Below are positions 34,111 through 43,572 of a stretch of 64,000 bases of DNA, one piece after another. The notes below the pieces were generated by a model. It was not told the origin of the DNA and did no database searches. It worked only from the letters and a program-made list of their open reading frames with translations. The DNA lies in the NCBI RefSeq assembly GCF_003004785.1, contig NZ_PVZS01000012.1, forward strand, positions 1-64,000, in the 5' to 3' direction. Position 1 is the stretch's first letter, and each line of letters begins with the position of its first letter. Position numbers and translations under genes: made by a program. The stretch comes from Alsobacter soli (GTDB lineage Bacteria > Pseudomonadota > Alphaproteobacteria > Rhizobiales > Beijerinckiaceae).

Positions 34111-36243
34111 CTACGCGCTTTCCTTCTGCGCCACGTCCTCGACCGTGAACTGATCGCCCTTGGGCGCCATCGCAACGTGTCGCTTGTGCATGCCGATGAG
34201 CGTCGAGCGGTGTCCGATGGACACCACGGTCGTTTGCGGCAGGCGCTCCGCCAGCATCTTGTAGAGCGCGGCCTCGCCAAGCTCGTCGAGCGCCGAAGTC
34301 GCCTCGTCGAGGAACAGCCAGTCGGGCTTGGCCAGCAAGGCGCGCGCGATCGACAGTCGCTGCTGCTCGCCGCCGGAGAGCCGCTGCGGCCAAACGTCCT
34401 CGTCGTCCAGCCGGTCCACCAGCGCCGGCAGCCGCGCGGCGACCAGCGCGTCGCGGATGTCCGCATCCTCGAACGTGCCGCTCGCCGCCGGATAGGTGAC
34501 GGCGGCCCGAAGCGAGCCCATGGGGATGTAGGGCCGCTGCGGCAGGAGCATCACGCTCTGCCCCTCCGGCACGGTGATGCGCCCGGCCCCATAGGGCCAG
34601 ATGCCGGAGAGCGCGCGCAGCAGCGTCGACTTTCCCGAGCCCGAGGGGCCCGTGATGAGGGTCGACTCGTGCGGCCGGAACACGAGGCGGTCGATGCGCA
34701 CGATGGTGCGGCCGTCGGGCAGTCCCAGGTCCAGGTCGTCGACATGCACCTCGGTGCGGCCCGCCATGGGCGAGACCTCCACCCGCGGCGGCTCGCGGCC
34801 GAGCAGGTCGGCCTTGGCGATCGCCTCGTTGAAGGTGCCGAGGCGGTTTACCACGGACTGGTACTCGGCCAGGCTGACGTAGTAGCTGACGAAGTAGTTG
34901 AGCGCCCCCTCCACGTTCCCGAACGCGCCTGCCGTCTGGGACATAGCGCCGAGCGTGACTTTCCCGGAGAAGTAGAAGGGCGCCACGATCACGTAAGGGA
35001 TGATCGGGCTCACCTGCCCGTAGGCCGCCGTGAAGGCGATCAGCCGCTTCCGCACCGTTACGATCTGCCAGAAGTTCGCCAGCACCGAGCCGAAGCGGCC
35101 CATGACCATGCGGCGCTCCGTGGGCTCGCCGTCCAGGAGCGCGATCTGCTCGGAATATTCGCGCAGGCGCGCCAGGGAGAAGCGGAAGTCGGCTTCATAG
35201 CGCTGCTGGGCGAAGTTCAGCGGCGTCAGCGTGCGGCCGATCAGGTGCGTGATCAGCGTGCCCAGGCCCGCATAGAGCAGCGCCACCCAGAACAGGAATC
35301 CAGGCACCGCCAGGTCCAGCCCCGGGATGGTGAAGTTCGCCGACAGGTTCCACAGGATGATGGAGAACGACACCAGCGAGCTCAGGGTCGCGAGCAGCGT
35401 GATCGACAGGTCGTAGGTGCCGAAGGCCGCGCCCCGCGACCCGCCGATGAACTGCTTGATGTCCTCGGCGATGCGCTGGTCGGGGTTGTCCGCCCCGGAC
35501 CCGGCCAGCACCATGCGATAGTGGTGGTGCCCGTCGAGCCAGTGCGTCGCGATGTCGTCGGTGAGCCACCGCCGCCACCGGATCACGAGGCCGGACTGCA
35601 CCACGTACTCGATGATGCCGCTCGCGATGTACACGAAGGCCCAGAACATGAAGACGGTGAAGAGCAGCGACCAGAAGGCCGTGGCGTTCTTCTCCTGAAT
35701 GGCGTTGAACCAGTCGCGGTTAAAGAACGACAGGCGCACGGAGATGCCGACCTGCGCCTGGTTGATCACCACCAGGAAGGTGATGGCCGCCGCGGCGAGC
35801 CGGCGCTCGTGCACCTGCCGGACCCCGAATGGCCAGATCCGGACCGTGCCGACGTCCCGCGTCCCGAAGTAGCGGTCGGCGATGTCGGTCACGGCGCGCA
35901 CCTTGTTCAGGTGCGAGCAGGCCCAGACCAGGATGCCGAAGACGCTGACGGTGAGCGGGAGGCTCGAGGGGAGCGCCATCTCGGCCATGGACTCGGGCCA
36001 CCACTCCCCAAGAACCAGCAGCACCGCAAGCGTCGAGAGCACGTACTCGACGCCGAAGATCGCCACGAAGATGCGCAGGAACACCGAGATCGAGGCCGAA
36101 GCCCATGTGGCGCCCGCGAGCAGCAATCCGGCCACCGCGAGTCCCGCCGCCGTGCCGCTTCGCGCCGTCGCGGCGAACACGCCGGCCGCAATGGCCGCGA
36201 GAAGGACAGCCAGGGCGAGCGGCTTCAGCTTGGATTGGTGCAT
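34111..36243 (-). CDS. ABC transporter permease/ATP-binding fusion, SbmA/YddA-like
   Basis: A 710-residue half-transporter with an N-terminal membrane domain (six or more segments within about 1-400, of the SbmA/BacA-like type: GVRQVHERRLAAAAITFLVV, QVGISVRLSFFNRDWFNAIQ) and a C-terminal ATPase (about 490-710). The ATPase has Walker A GPSGSGKST, signature LSGGEQQRLS, Walker B WLFLDEATSALDE and H-loop IGHRS. E. coli YddA and mycobacterial Rv1819c share this layout; related proteins move peptides, bleomycin or cobalamin. The substrate is unknown here. Start ATG 36243. Convergent with the META gene. Confidence 0.92.
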   Translation of the reverse strand: MHQSKLKPLALAVLLAAIAAGVFAATARSGTAAGLAVAGLLLAGATWASASISVFLRIFVAIFGVEYVLSTLAVLLVLGEWWPESMAEMALPSSLPLTVSVFGILVWACSHLNKVRAVTDIADRYFGTRDVGTVRIWPFGVRQVHERRLAAAAITFLVVINQAQVGISVRLSFFNRDWFNAIQEKNATAFWSLLFTVFMFWAFVYIASGIIEYVVQSGLVIRWRRWLTDDIATHWLDGHHHYRMVLAGSGADNPDQRIAEDIKQFIGGSRGAAFGTYDLSITLLATLSSLVSFSIILWNLSANFTIPGLDLAVPGFLFWVALLYAGLGTLITHLIGRTLTPLNFAQQRYEADFRFSLARLREYSEQIALLDGEPTERRMVMGRFGSVLANFWQIVTVRKRLIAFTAAYGQVSPIIPYVIVAPFYFSGKVTLGAMSQTAGAFGNVEGALNYFVSYYVSLAEYQSVVNRLGTFNEAIAKADLLGREPPRVEVSPMAGRTEVHVDDLDLGLPDGRTIVRIDRLVFRPHESTLITGPSGSGKSTLLRALSGIWPYGAGRITVPEGQSVMLLPQRPYIPMGSLRAAVTYPAASGTFEDADIRDALVAARLPALVDRLDDEDVWPQRLSGGEQQRLSIARALLAKPDWLFLDEATSALDELGEAALYKMLAERLPQTTVVSIGHRSTLIGMHKRHVAMAPKGDQFTVEDVAQKESA

Positions 36244-36430
36244 CGGGGGTCTGTCTCCCAGCGCCGGCGGCGCGAACGGCGCGCAGCCTTAGCACGCCCA
36301 GGCCACGAACCGAAGAGAGCGGGCAGGACAGGGAGTCGCGGTCCGCTTTCCTTGGCGGACGGGCCAGCGTGAGGGCGACGCCGCCGGCATGGCTGCTGGG
36401 AATCAGCTGGCTGGGGAGCGGAAGGAAAGG

Positions 36431-36536
36431 CCGTCATCCCCGGCCGGAGCGCCACAGGCGCGGAGGGGAAGGGGATCCAGGGGCAAAGCGCGTCCCCTGG
36501 ATCCCTTGCCGGCGCTGCGCGCCGCCGGGGAAGGCG
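36431..36536. repeat. palindromic element, family B copy 2
   Basis: It begins CCGTCATCCCCGGCCGGAGC, carries inner arms GGGGAAGGGGATCCAGGGG and CCCCTGGATCCCTTGCC, and ends GCCGCCGGGGAAGG, paralleling the element at 18016-18114. The surrounding 361-bp gap between the ABC transporter and aminotransferase genes otherwise contains only the family-C palindrome. Confidence 0.7.
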
Positions 36537-36562
36537 GTTGGCGCATTCAGATTGAATCGACG

Positions 36563-36588
36563 TCCCTCCCCCGCAGGGCGGGAGAGGG
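36563..36588. repeat. short palindrome, family C copy 2
   Basis: TCCCTCCC-CCGCAGGGC-GGGAGAGGG, matching the element at 2711-2740. It lies 16 bp beyond the stop of the leftward aminotransferase gene and may act as a terminator hairpin. Confidence 0.4.
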
Positions 36589-36604
36589 CCCGGCCGCTCA
36601 CGCT

Positions 36605-37954
36605 TTACGCGACGGCCTTGATGATCTTGCCGAGCTTGTCGACCAATTCGCCGATCTGCTCCTCCGAGATGATCAGCGGCGGGGTGACGGCGATGGTCTC
36701 GCCCGTGATGCGGATCATCAGGTCGTGGTCGCGGAAGCCGAGGTCCATGGCTTCGAAAGCGCGCTTGCCGACCGCGTCGGGCTTCGACGCGAGGTCGATC
36801 GCGCCGACAAGCCCGATGGCCCGGATGTCGAGCACGTTGGGCAGCCCTTTCAGGGACATCATGGCGTCGATCCACTTCGGCTCCAGAGCGCGGGCGCGCT
36901 CGAAGAGCTGCTCCTCGCGATACAGGTCCAGCGTGGCGAGCCCGGCGGCGGCCGCCAGCGGGTGGCCCGAATAGGTGTAGCCGTGGAACAGCTCGATGAC
37001 GCTGTCCGGCCCATTCATGAAGGCGTCGTAGATGCCCTTGCGGGCGATCACGCCGCCCATCGGCACCGTGCCCGAGTTCACCGCCTTGGCGAAGGTGATC
37101 ATGTCCGGAACGACGCCGTAGCGCTCCGCCGCGAAGGCGTAGCCCAGGCGGCCGAACCCGGAGATCACCTCGTCGAAGATCAGCAGGATGCCGTGCTTGT
37201 CGCAGATCTCGCGCAGGCGCTTGAGGTATCCCTTCGGAGGCGGCAGGACGCCCGTCGAGCCGGCCATCGGCTCCACGATCACGGCCGCGACCGTGGAGGC
37301 GTCGTGCAGGGTGACGATGCGCTCCAGCTCGTCCGCGAGATGCGCGCCCCATTCGGGCTCGCCGCGCGAGAAGGCCTGCTCGGCCCGGTTATAGGTGTGC
37401 GGCAGGTGGTCGACGCCCGCCAGCAGAGACCCGAAGAACTTGCGGTTGCTGACGATGCCGCCCACCGAGATGCCGCCGAAGCCGACACCATGGTAGCCGC
37501 GCTCGCGGCCGATCAGGCGCGTCTTCTGGCCCTGTCCCTTCACATTCCAGTAGGCGAGGGCGATCTTCAGCGCCGTGTCGACGGCCTCCGAGCCTGAATT
37601 GGCGAAGAACACGTGGTCGAGGTCGGCCGGCGCCAGCGCCGCGATGCGCGAGGCCAGCTGGAACGCCTTGGGGTGTCCGAACTGGAAGGCGGGTGAATAG
37701 TCGAGTTCGGCGGCCTGCTTCTGGATCGCCTCGACGATGGGCTTGCGGCCATGGCCGGCGTTGCAGCACCACAGGCCGGCGACGCCGTCGAGGATCTTGC
37801 GCCCCTCGGGCGTGACGTAGTGCATGTCCTTCGCGCCGGCGATCATGCGCGGGTTCTTCTTGAACGCGCGGTTGGCCGTGAAGGGCATCCAGAAGGCGTC
37901 GAGGTCGTTCGGCGCCAGGTCGCGGCCGGACAGGTGATCGTGAGCAAGGGACAT
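36605..37954 (-). CDS. class III aminotransferase, omega-amino acid:pyruvate type
   Basis: A 449-residue PLP enzyme of class III. It begins with DAFWMPFTANRAFKKNPRMI, and has the HVFFANSGSEAVDTALKIAL segment (about 108-127), the GERGYHG-like RERGYHGVGFGGIS, the PLP Asp in LLIFDEVISGFGRLG (about 255), the catalytic Lys in DMITFAKAVNSG (about 285), and FHGYTYSGHPLAAAAGLATL. This pattern is most like beta-alanine/omega-amino acid:pyruvate aminotransferases, which transfer amino groups from amines or beta-alanine to pyruvate. Substrate preference is inference. Start ATG 37954, leftward; no operon partner is near. Confidence 0.92.
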   Translation of the reverse strand: MSLAHDHLSGRDLAPNDLDAFWMPFTANRAFKKNPRMIAGAKDMHYVTPEGRKILDGVAGLWCCNAGHGRKPIVEAIQKQAAELDYSPAFQFGHPKAFQLASRIAALAPADLDHVFFANSGSEAVDTALKIALAYWNVKGQGQKTRLIGRERGYHGVGFGGISVGGIVSNRKFFGSLLAGVDHLPHTYNRAEQAFSRGEPEWGAHLADELERIVTLHDASTVAAVIVEPMAGSTGVLPPPKGYLKRLREICDKHGILLIFDEVISGFGRLGYAFAAERYGVVPDMITFAKAVNSGTVPMGGVIARKGIYDAFMNGPDSVIELFHGYTYSGHPLAAAAGLATLDLYREEQLFERARALEPKWIDAMMSLKGLPNVLDIRAIGLVGAIDLASKPDAVGKRAFEAMDLGFRDHDLMIRITGETIAVTPPLIISEEQIGELVDKLGKIIKAVA

Positions 37955-38100
37955 CGGGGCCTCCGAGCGGTCGGACGACGAAGCGTGACGGATCGGAGAA
38001 GCCTAGCAGGGCGCCCGGGCGCACGGAAGCGCGCGGCACGCGTGGTGGCTGCGAATGTGCGGCGCCCCGCCGCAGCAATTTCGCAGATTCTGCGCAGGGA

Positions 38101-38117
38101 GGGGCGTTTCGCGCCCC
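38101..38117 (-). terminator. hairpin after HMA-domain gene
   Basis: GGGGCG-TTTCG-CGCCCC lies 7 bases beyond the stop of the leftward HMA-domain gene. There is no T tract, so it is only a weak terminator candidate. Confidence 0.3.
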
Positions 38118-38124
38118 ATCCGCG

Positions 38125-38352
38125 TCAGGCGAGCGGAACGGCCTCGTAGCCCGCCTTCGTGATGGCCTCGGCCAGGCCGTGCGGGTCGGCGCTCGTCCGG
38201 GCGTTCACGCGGGCGTTCGGCAGGTCAACGCTGACTTCCGCGTTCGGGTCCAGGCGCTTCACGACGCGGGTCACCGCGTTGGCGCATCCGCCGCAGGTCA
38301 TGCCCTTCACGGCGAGCACCACGTCCGGCGCGGATTGGGTGGAATCGGTCAT
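38125..38352 (-). CDS. heavy-metal-associated (CopZ-like) domain protein
   Basis: A 75-residue single HMA domain. The metal-binding loop VKGMTCGGCANAVTRVVKRL has the MxCxxC motif (Cys20 and Cys23), and the rest follows the beta-alpha-beta pattern (NAEVSVDLPNARVNARTSAD, AITKAGYEAVPLA). Proteins of this size are copper or other soft-metal chaperones that hand metal to P-type ATPases or regulators. No transporter or regulator is adjacent, so it is an isolated gene here. ATG 38352; the longer upward open frame to 38562 reads through the promoter region. Confidence 0.9.
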   Translation of the reverse strand: MTDSTQSAPDVVLAVKGMTCGGCANAVTRVVKRLDPNAEVSVDLPNARVNARTSADPHGLAEAITKAGYEAVPLA

Positions 38353-38567
38353 GGGTCGCTCCAGTGAATGCCGGGGGCTGAACACACATAGGCGCCCCCC
38401 GCCTCGTCGCCAAGCGGCCTTCCGGCGGCGTTTGCATGGGATAAGCGGGCGGCGACCGCCTTCGAGGGCCCGAAACGCCCTTTTCCAGGCGCCGCGGTTG
38501 CGACACTGTGCGGCCGAATGCATCGGCGCTGGGCGGGTTCGGACCGCGATTCGCAGCGCCAAACGGA

Positions 38568-40133
38568 ATGACGTCTGCGCCCGTGACCGAGAGGCTGGAA
38601 CCCATCGCCATCTTCGCCGCCATCGCGGGGGTGTCCGTCGCCGTGGCCATGACGGTCTGGTCCGGCATGGGTGCGCCGTGGCCCTGGGCGGCGCTCGCCG
38701 GCATAGCGGCCTCGGTCGGCATGCTGGCCGTTGCGGCGCGCCTGCGCCGCGGGGCGGCCCTGGACGGCGCGGACAAGGCGCGCATCGCCGCCCTGGAGGC
38801 CGAGCTTGCCGCCGTGCGGGAGCGCCTCCTCGCCGCCGAGGAGCGCATGGGCGTGCTGGACAACGCCATTGTGGAGTACAGCCGCAAGACCGTCAGCGCT
38901 GTCGCCAACGAGCTCGACATGGTGGGCGCGGTCGTGCGTGACCTGGCCCAGGCGGTCGCGCTTCACGACGCAGAGCTCTTCAAGGCGGAAGCAGAGCCCG
39001 AGCCAACGCCCCCAAGCTTCACGCCCCAGCCTGCCCAGCGCCCATGGGGCGACGCCGCGAGCCGTGGCCCGGAGCCGCGCGCGCCGCGCCCGCGGCTCTC
39101 GCCCGGCGAGGCGGACATCGCCGCCAAGGCCATCCTGCAGGAGCATATCGAGCTCTATCTGCAGCCGGTGATGGGCATGCCCCACCGCAAGGTCTCGCTC
39201 TACGAGACCCGCGCGCGCGTCCGCCTGCCGGACGGCGCCTTCCTGGAGATGCCCGATCTGGTCGCGGTCGCCCAGGCCCGCGATCTCGCCGCCCGGCTCG
39301 ACGCCTTCCTGCTGGCCAACGTCGTCAAGGTGGCCCGCCATCTGCTGGCGCGCGGCCGGGACGTCCCCGTGTTGTGCGCCCTGACGACTCGGGCTCTGGT
39401 CGATCCCACGCTGTATCAGGCGCTGGTGGCCCTGCAGGCCGCCGAGCGCCCGCTGGTGGGGCGCCTCGTGTTCCAGTTCTCGCTCGATGCGGTCCGCGGC
39501 TTCGGCGCGCTCGAACTGGAGGGCCTGGAGGCCATTCGCGAACTCGGCTTCCGCTTCGCGGTCCGGGACGTGGAGGACCTGAGGATCGATTCCCGCGCCC
39601 TGTTCGAGCGGGGCTTCCGCTTCCTGAGCGCGCCCGCGACGCTGCTGCTCGCCGCCCAGAGCGGCGCCGTGTCGACGGACATCCATCCGGCGGACCTGTC
39701 CGGCCTGCTCGCCCGGCACGGGCTCGCGCTGATCGTCGAAGATGTCGCCCTCGAAGAGATCGTCGTCGACCTGGGCGATTTCGGCGTGTCGCTCGCTTCG
39801 GGCGAACTGTTCGGAGGCCCGCGGCCGGTCCGGTCCGAGGTGCTGGCCGACAAGCCCGCGCCCCGGCCAGAGCCGCCAGCCTCCGTTCAGCGCCAGCCCG
39901 CGGGCCCCTATGCCGCAGCCCGCCAGGTCGAGCCGCAGCCGACGCCGCCTGCGCCGATGCCGCCACCCGACACCGCATTGGCCGCCCTTGCGCGCGAGCT
40001 CGGCATCGCGCGTGGCGTGAGCCCGACGCCCCAGCAGCCGGCCCCTGCGCCTGGGACCGTCCAGTCGACTGGGGCCACGGACCAGATGCGGCAGTCGCTG
40101 CGCGCCTTCCTGAAGCGCGGCGCCGCAGGGTAG
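38568..40133 (+). CDS. TipF-like membrane protein with degenerate EAL domain
   Basis: A 521-residue protein. Two membrane segments (about residues 10-30 and 35-53), a coiled coil (about 60-110, DKARIAALEAELAAVRERLL), a Pro-rich linker and an EAL-like domain (about 185-420) are visible. The EAL signature is replaced by YETRAR, and the domain lacks the acidic motifs expected of an active c-di-GMP phosphodiesterase. A Pro-rich tail ends QMRQSLRAFLKRGAAG. This architecture matches Caulobacter TipF, a c-di-GMP-binding polar flagellum factor; flagellar involvement here is inference. The start is ATG 38568 (AACGGA upstream); GTG 38508 is the alternative. Convergent with hisS. Confidence 0.8.
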   Translation: MTSAPVTERLEPIAIFAAIAGVSVAVAMTVWSGMGAPWPWAALAGIAASVGMLAVAARLRRGAALDGADKARIAALEAELAAVRERLLAAEERMGVLDNAIVEYSRKTVSAVANELDMVGAVVRDLAQAVALHDAELFKAEAEPEPTPPSFTPQPAQRPWGDAASRGPEPRAPRPRLSPGEADIAAKAILQEHIELYLQPVMGMPHRKVSLYETRARVRLPDGAFLEMPDLVAVAQARDLAARLDAFLLANVVKVARHLLARGRDVPVLCALTTRALVDPTLYQALVALQAAERPLVGRLVFQFSLDAVRGFGALELEGLEAIRELGFRFAVRDVEDLRIDSRALFERGFRFLSAPATLLLAAQSGAVSTDIHPADLSGLLARHGLALIVEDVALEEIVVDLGDFGVSLASGELFGGPRPVRSEVLADKPAPRPEPPASVQRQPAGPYAAARQVEPQPTPPAPMPPPDTALAALARELGIARGVSPTPQQPAPAPGTVQSTGATDQMRQSLRAFLKRGAAG

Positions 40134-40146
40134 CGCCGGCGCCGCC

Positions 40147-41637
40147 TCAGGCGTGGCGCGCCAGCACTCTGCGGACGCCCGCGACCAGCTCCGCTTCGGG
40201 GACTTCGATCTGCGCCTCGGCCTGCATGGCCAGATAGGTCTCGCGGTCGGGCGCGCTGGCCAGCTTGGCTCCGAGCACGAGATCCTTGATCTGCACGGTC
40301 CCCTTCTCGCGCTCGTTCGAGCCCTGGATCACCACGCACACGCTGCCGCGCTTGTCCGCGTATTTCATCTGCGCGTTCATCTTGCCGGCGCCCAGATACA
40401 GCTCGGCGCGGATTCCCTCCTGGCGGAGCCCCGCGACGAGCCTCTGGTAATGGGCGGTCTGATCCGGATCCATCACGAGCACGACCACCGGGCCGCGCCC
40501 CGACTGCTCATTCACCTGGCCCAGCGCCTTCAGGGCCGCCAGCAGGCGGGAAACCCCGATGGAGAAGCCCGTCGCCGGCACGGGCTCGCCACGAAAGCGG
40601 GCCACGAGCCCGTCATAGCGCCCGCCGCCCGCCACGGAGCCGAAGCGGACGGGGCGGCCGTCCTCGTCCTTCACCTCGAACGTGAGTTCGCCTTCGTAGA
40701 CAGGGCCGGTGTAATACTCGAGGCCCCGCACCACGGACGGGTCGATCACCACGCGCCCGTCCGCGTAGCCGGCGGCGGCCACGAGTTCGGCGATCTGGCC
40801 GAGTTCGGACACGCCCTCGGTCCCGCGGGCGGATCCCCCAACGACGTCGCCCAACGCCGCGATGGTGGCGCACGCCGTCTCGCGCTTGGCCTCCGTGAAG
40901 GCCAGCACGCGCGCGATCGCATCCTCGGGCAGCCCCGCCCCCTTGGTGAAGTCGCCGCTCGGGTCCATGCGGCCGGGGCCCAGCAGGTCGCGCACGCCCT
41001 GCGGGCCCACCTTGTCCAGCTTGTCGATGGCGCGCAGCACCGTGAGCCGGCGTCCGGCGTTCTCGTCGCCGGCGAGGCCGATCGCCTCCAGCACGCCGTC
41101 GAGCACCTTGCGGTTGTTGACCTTCACCACATACTGCCCGCGCGGCACGCCGACCTTCTCCAGCGTGTCCGCCATCAGCATCGCGGCTTCGGCGTCCGCC
41201 GCGACAGTGGGCGCGCCCACGGTGTCCGCGTCGAACTGCATGAACTGGCGGAAGCGCCCGGGGCCGGGCTTCTCGTTGCGGAACACCCAGCCGCAGCGGT
41301 AGCTGCGATAGGGCTTGGAGAGGCTGTCGAAGCGCTCCGCCACCGACCGCGCCAGCGGCGCAGTGAGGTCGTAGCGCAGCGAGAGCCACTGGTCGTCGTC
41401 GTCCTGGAACGAGAACACGCCTTCGTTTGGCCTGTCCTGGTCGGGCAGGAACTTGCCCAAGGCTTCCGTGTACTCGATGAACGGCGTCTCGACCGCCTCG
41501 AACCCGTAGAGCTCGAACGTGTCCCGGATGGCGGCCAGCATGCGCTCGGTCGCCGCGATGTCGGCGGGGCCGCGATCGGCGAGGCCGCGCGGCAGGCGCG
41601 CCTTCACGCGGGTGGACTTGTCGGTCTTGTCGGACAT
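40147..41637 (-). CDS. hisS: histidine--tRNA ligase
   Basis: The 496-residue class II histidyl-tRNA synthetase. Motif 2 is in [20 protein letters not shown] (about residues 121-140), histidine-binding motifs are [15 protein letters not shown] (about 305) and [14 protein letters not shown], motif 3 is [13 protein letters not shown] (about 355), and the anticodon-binding domain follows ([20 protein letters not shown]...). Length matches alphaproteobacterial HisRS, which is longer than the E. coli form. ATG 41637. Leftward, convergent with the TipF-like gene; 98 bp downstream of the CheZ-like gene. Confidence 0.96.
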   Translation of the reverse strand: MSDKTDKSTRVKARLPRGLADRGPADIAATERMLAAIRDTFELYGFEAVETPFIEYTEALGKFLPDQDRPNEGVFSFQDDDDQWLSLRYDLTAPLARSVAERFDSLSKPYRSYRCGWVFRNEKPGPGRFRQFMQFDADTVGAPTVAADAEAAMLMADTLEKVGVPRGQYVVKVNNRKVLDGVLEAIGLAGDENAGRRLTVLRAIDKLDKVGPQGVRDLLGPGRMDPSGDFTKGAGLPEDAIARVLAFTEAKRETACATIAALGDVVGGSARGTEGVSELGQIAELVAAAGYADGRVVIDPSVVRGLEYYTGPVYEGELTFEVKDEDGRPVRFGSVAGGGRYDGLVARFRGEPVPATGFSIGVSRLLAALKALGQVNEQSGRGPVVVLVMDPDQTAHYQRLVAGLRQEGIRAELYLGAGKMNAQMKYADKRGSVCVVIQGSNEREKGTVQIKDLVLGAKLASAPDRETYLAMQAEAQIEVPEAELVAGVRRVLARHA

Positions 41638-41735
41638 TGTCGGACGCCTAATCAGACAGGGAGTTGACCGCGTCCTAGAGCATTTCGGCCGCGAGCGGTA
41701 CTCCGGTCATGCGCGGCGGGCGCATGCGGGTCGCC

Positions 41736-42359
41736 TCACTTCCAGTCGATGTCGTGATGCTCTTCGAAGATTTCGTCCACGCGCTGCTGGTCGTTGGCCT
41801 CGTCCGGGAAGGCGGGCCCGATCTCGGAGACTTCGTCCGCAGCCGGGGTGAAGTCGACCAGGTCGGGAACGTGGCGCGTGTTCACCATGGTGGCGAGGCG
41901 CGACAGCCGCCTCTCCATGGTCTGCAGCGTGGACTGGATGCGCCGGGCGCGCTGGCTGGCGAGATCCTGGAACGCGCAGGCGACGAAGATGGCCGTCATC
42001 TTCTCGGCGACGAAAGCCTTGTAAGCCTCCGGCGCCATGCCGGCGCCGGCGATCACCTCTTCGGCGGCGCCCATGATGGCGTTGGAGGACTTCTCCGTCC
42101 CATCCACGATGCACTCGAGCTCGCGGATGGCGACCGGGATGCGCTCCTTGGCGATCTCGTCCGCCCCGAGGCGCGCGATCTCCTGGCGAAGGAAGCGCAG
42201 GTAGTCCGCGGCGGCGTTCAACTCCCGCACGATGGGCGAACGGGAGCCTGCGGGCTCGCCCGCCAGGGCCTCCAGGCTGCGCGTCGGCCTGGGATGGGGA
42301 CCGCGGGCCGTGGTTGCGTAGGCGATGGACAAGGCTGGCCGCGGAGGGCTGTCGGTCAT
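41736..42359 (-). CDS. CheZ-like phosphatase next to cheY
   Basis: A 207-residue largely helical protein encoded 54 bp downstream of cheY on the same strand. The segment IFVACAFQDLASQRARRIQS carries the D-x3-Q motif (Asp132, Gln136) characteristic of CheZ, where the pair catalyses CheY-P dephosphorylation. Upstream helices (SPIVRELNAAADYLRFLRQE) and a C-terminal acidic tail (DEIFEEHHDIDWK) that could dock to CheY are also seen. It shares the ACxFQDLAxQR core with the orphan protein at 25274-25855. Overall similarity to enterobacterial CheZ is low, so the assignment rests on the motif and on the cheY neighbour. Confidence 0.78.
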   Translation of the reverse strand: MTDSPPRPALSIAYATTARGPHPRPTRSLEALAGEPAGSRSPIVRELNAAADYLRFLRQEIARLGADEIAKERIPVAIRELECIVDGTEKSSNAIMGAAEEVIAGAGMAPEAYKAFVAEKMTAIFVACAFQDLASQRARRIQSTLQTMERRLSRLATMVNTRHVPDLVDFTPAADEVSEIGPAFPDEANDQQRVDEIFEEHHDIDWK

Positions 42360-42413
42360 GATGAACTCTGAAGCTGGGGCGCGGATCAGCGGTCCGCCGC
42401 GGATCCGCGCTGA

Positions 42414-42797
42414 TCACATGCCGCAGACGGCCTCGATCTTGGACTTCAGCGTCTGGGCGTTGAAAGGCTTCACGATGTAGCTGCTGACGCCCGCCTTCTT
42501 CGCCGCGATCACGTTGTCGGTCTTCGACTCGGCCGTGACCATGATGAAGGGCGTGTCCTTGAGCTCGTCGTCCGCGCGCACGGTCTTCAGCAGCTCGTAT
42601 CCGGTCATGGGCTCCATGTTCCAGTCCGAGATGACGAGACCGTACCGGCGCTGCCGCATCTTGGACATGGCCTGCACCCCGTCTGCGGCGTCGTCCACGT
42701 CCTCGAAGCCGAGTTGCTTCAAGAGGTTGCGGATGATGCGGACCATCGTCTGGTAATCATCGACGACGAGGATCGGCATCGAAGTCTCGAAGCCCAT
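42414..42797 (-). CDS. cheY: CheY-like response regulator
   Basis: A 127-residue single-domain receiver. The acidic pair is Asp13-Asp14, the phosphorylation site is Asp58 in GLVISDWNMEPMTG, and the conserved Thr and Lys are in FIMVTAES and SYIVKPFN. The MEPMTGYELLKTVRADDEL segment is typical of chemotaxis CheY proteins. No output domain. It is followed by the CheZ-like gene, which makes a probable two-gene unit; the kinase and receptors that feed it are not in the immediate area, although an MCP is encoded at 53259-54713. Confidence 0.93.
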   Translation of the reverse strand: MGFETSMPILVVDDYQTMVRIIRNLLKQLGFEDVDDAADGVQAMSKMRQRRYGLVISDWNMEPMTGYELLKTVRADDELKDTPFIMVTAESKTDNVIAAKKAGVSSYIVKPFNAQTLKSKIEAVCGM

Positions 42798-43025
42798 AAC
42801 CTTCCCCCTGAAACGCCCACGAAAGTCCCGGCGTTGAAGAACGAAATGCCGGCGGCGGTGGCTTTACTCCGCGCAACCATAGGGATCCCGCATTGCGATC
42901 GCGTTAACGCAGCCGGGACGAGTTGATCGGGGCGGAAAGTCGAATAGCCGCCCTGTTCCGCGTTCGCCTACGGTGACCGGCGGAGTCTTGGGCGTCCCCC
43001 GATGTGTTTTTGAACAGGATTATCC

Positions 43026-43490
43026 ATGGCCTTGCGGACCTACAGCTTCGATGAACTCCAGGTGGGCATGCGCGAAACGTTGCTGCGCACGGTCATGGCG
43101 AGCACCGTCAACGCCTTCGCCGAGGTATCGGGGGACGTAAACCCCGTTCATCTGTCCGACGACTACGCGGCTTCGACCCGTTTCGGGCAGCGCATCGCCC
43201 ATGGCATGTTCACGGCGAGCCTCATCTCGGCCGTGATCGGCACCCGTTTGCCGGGGCCGGGCGCGGTCTACCTGTCCCAGACGCTCCGCTTCCTGGCGCC
43301 GGTGAAGATCGGCGATGTGGTCGCCGCCGTGGTCGAGGTCGCCGAGCTCGTCGAGAAGGGCCGCCGCGTGCGGCTCGAATGCCAGTGCCTGGTGGACGGG
43401 AAGCCCGTGCTGGAAGGCGAGGCCTGGGTCATGGCCCCGCCCTCCGGGAAGCCGAAAGGCGCGCCCCAGCCCGCAACCGCAACAGCTTGA
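43026..43490 (+). CDS. MaoC-family dehydratase (hotdog fold)
   Basis: A 154-residue MaoC-like enoyl-CoA hydratase. The hydratase-2 motif is in FAEVSGDVNPVHLSDDYA (catalytic Asp and His as D-x4-H), followed by FGQRIAHGMFTASLISAVIG. It is the length of R-specific enoyl-CoA hydratases (PhaJ-like), which supply 3-hydroxyacyl-CoA for PHA or in fatty acid metabolism. ATG 43026 with AGGA upstream. It precedes ribF by 82 bp. The 228-bp region upstream, divergent from cheY, shows no clear promoter motif. Confidence 0.9.
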   Translation: MALRTYSFDELQVGMRETLLRTVMASTVNAFAEVSGDVNPVHLSDDYAASTRFGQRIAHGMFTASLISAVIGTRLPGPGAVYLSQTLRFLAPVKIGDVVAAVVEVAELVEKGRRVRLECQCLVDGKPVLEGEAWVMAPPSGKPKGAPQPATATA

Positions 43491-43572
43491 CCCGGCAAGG
43501 CGGGCGCGCCAGTTTGCGCGCCGTCCGCCGCCCCTGGGCGGACGCGTTCCGATATCCGTCAGGCTGGCCAGC

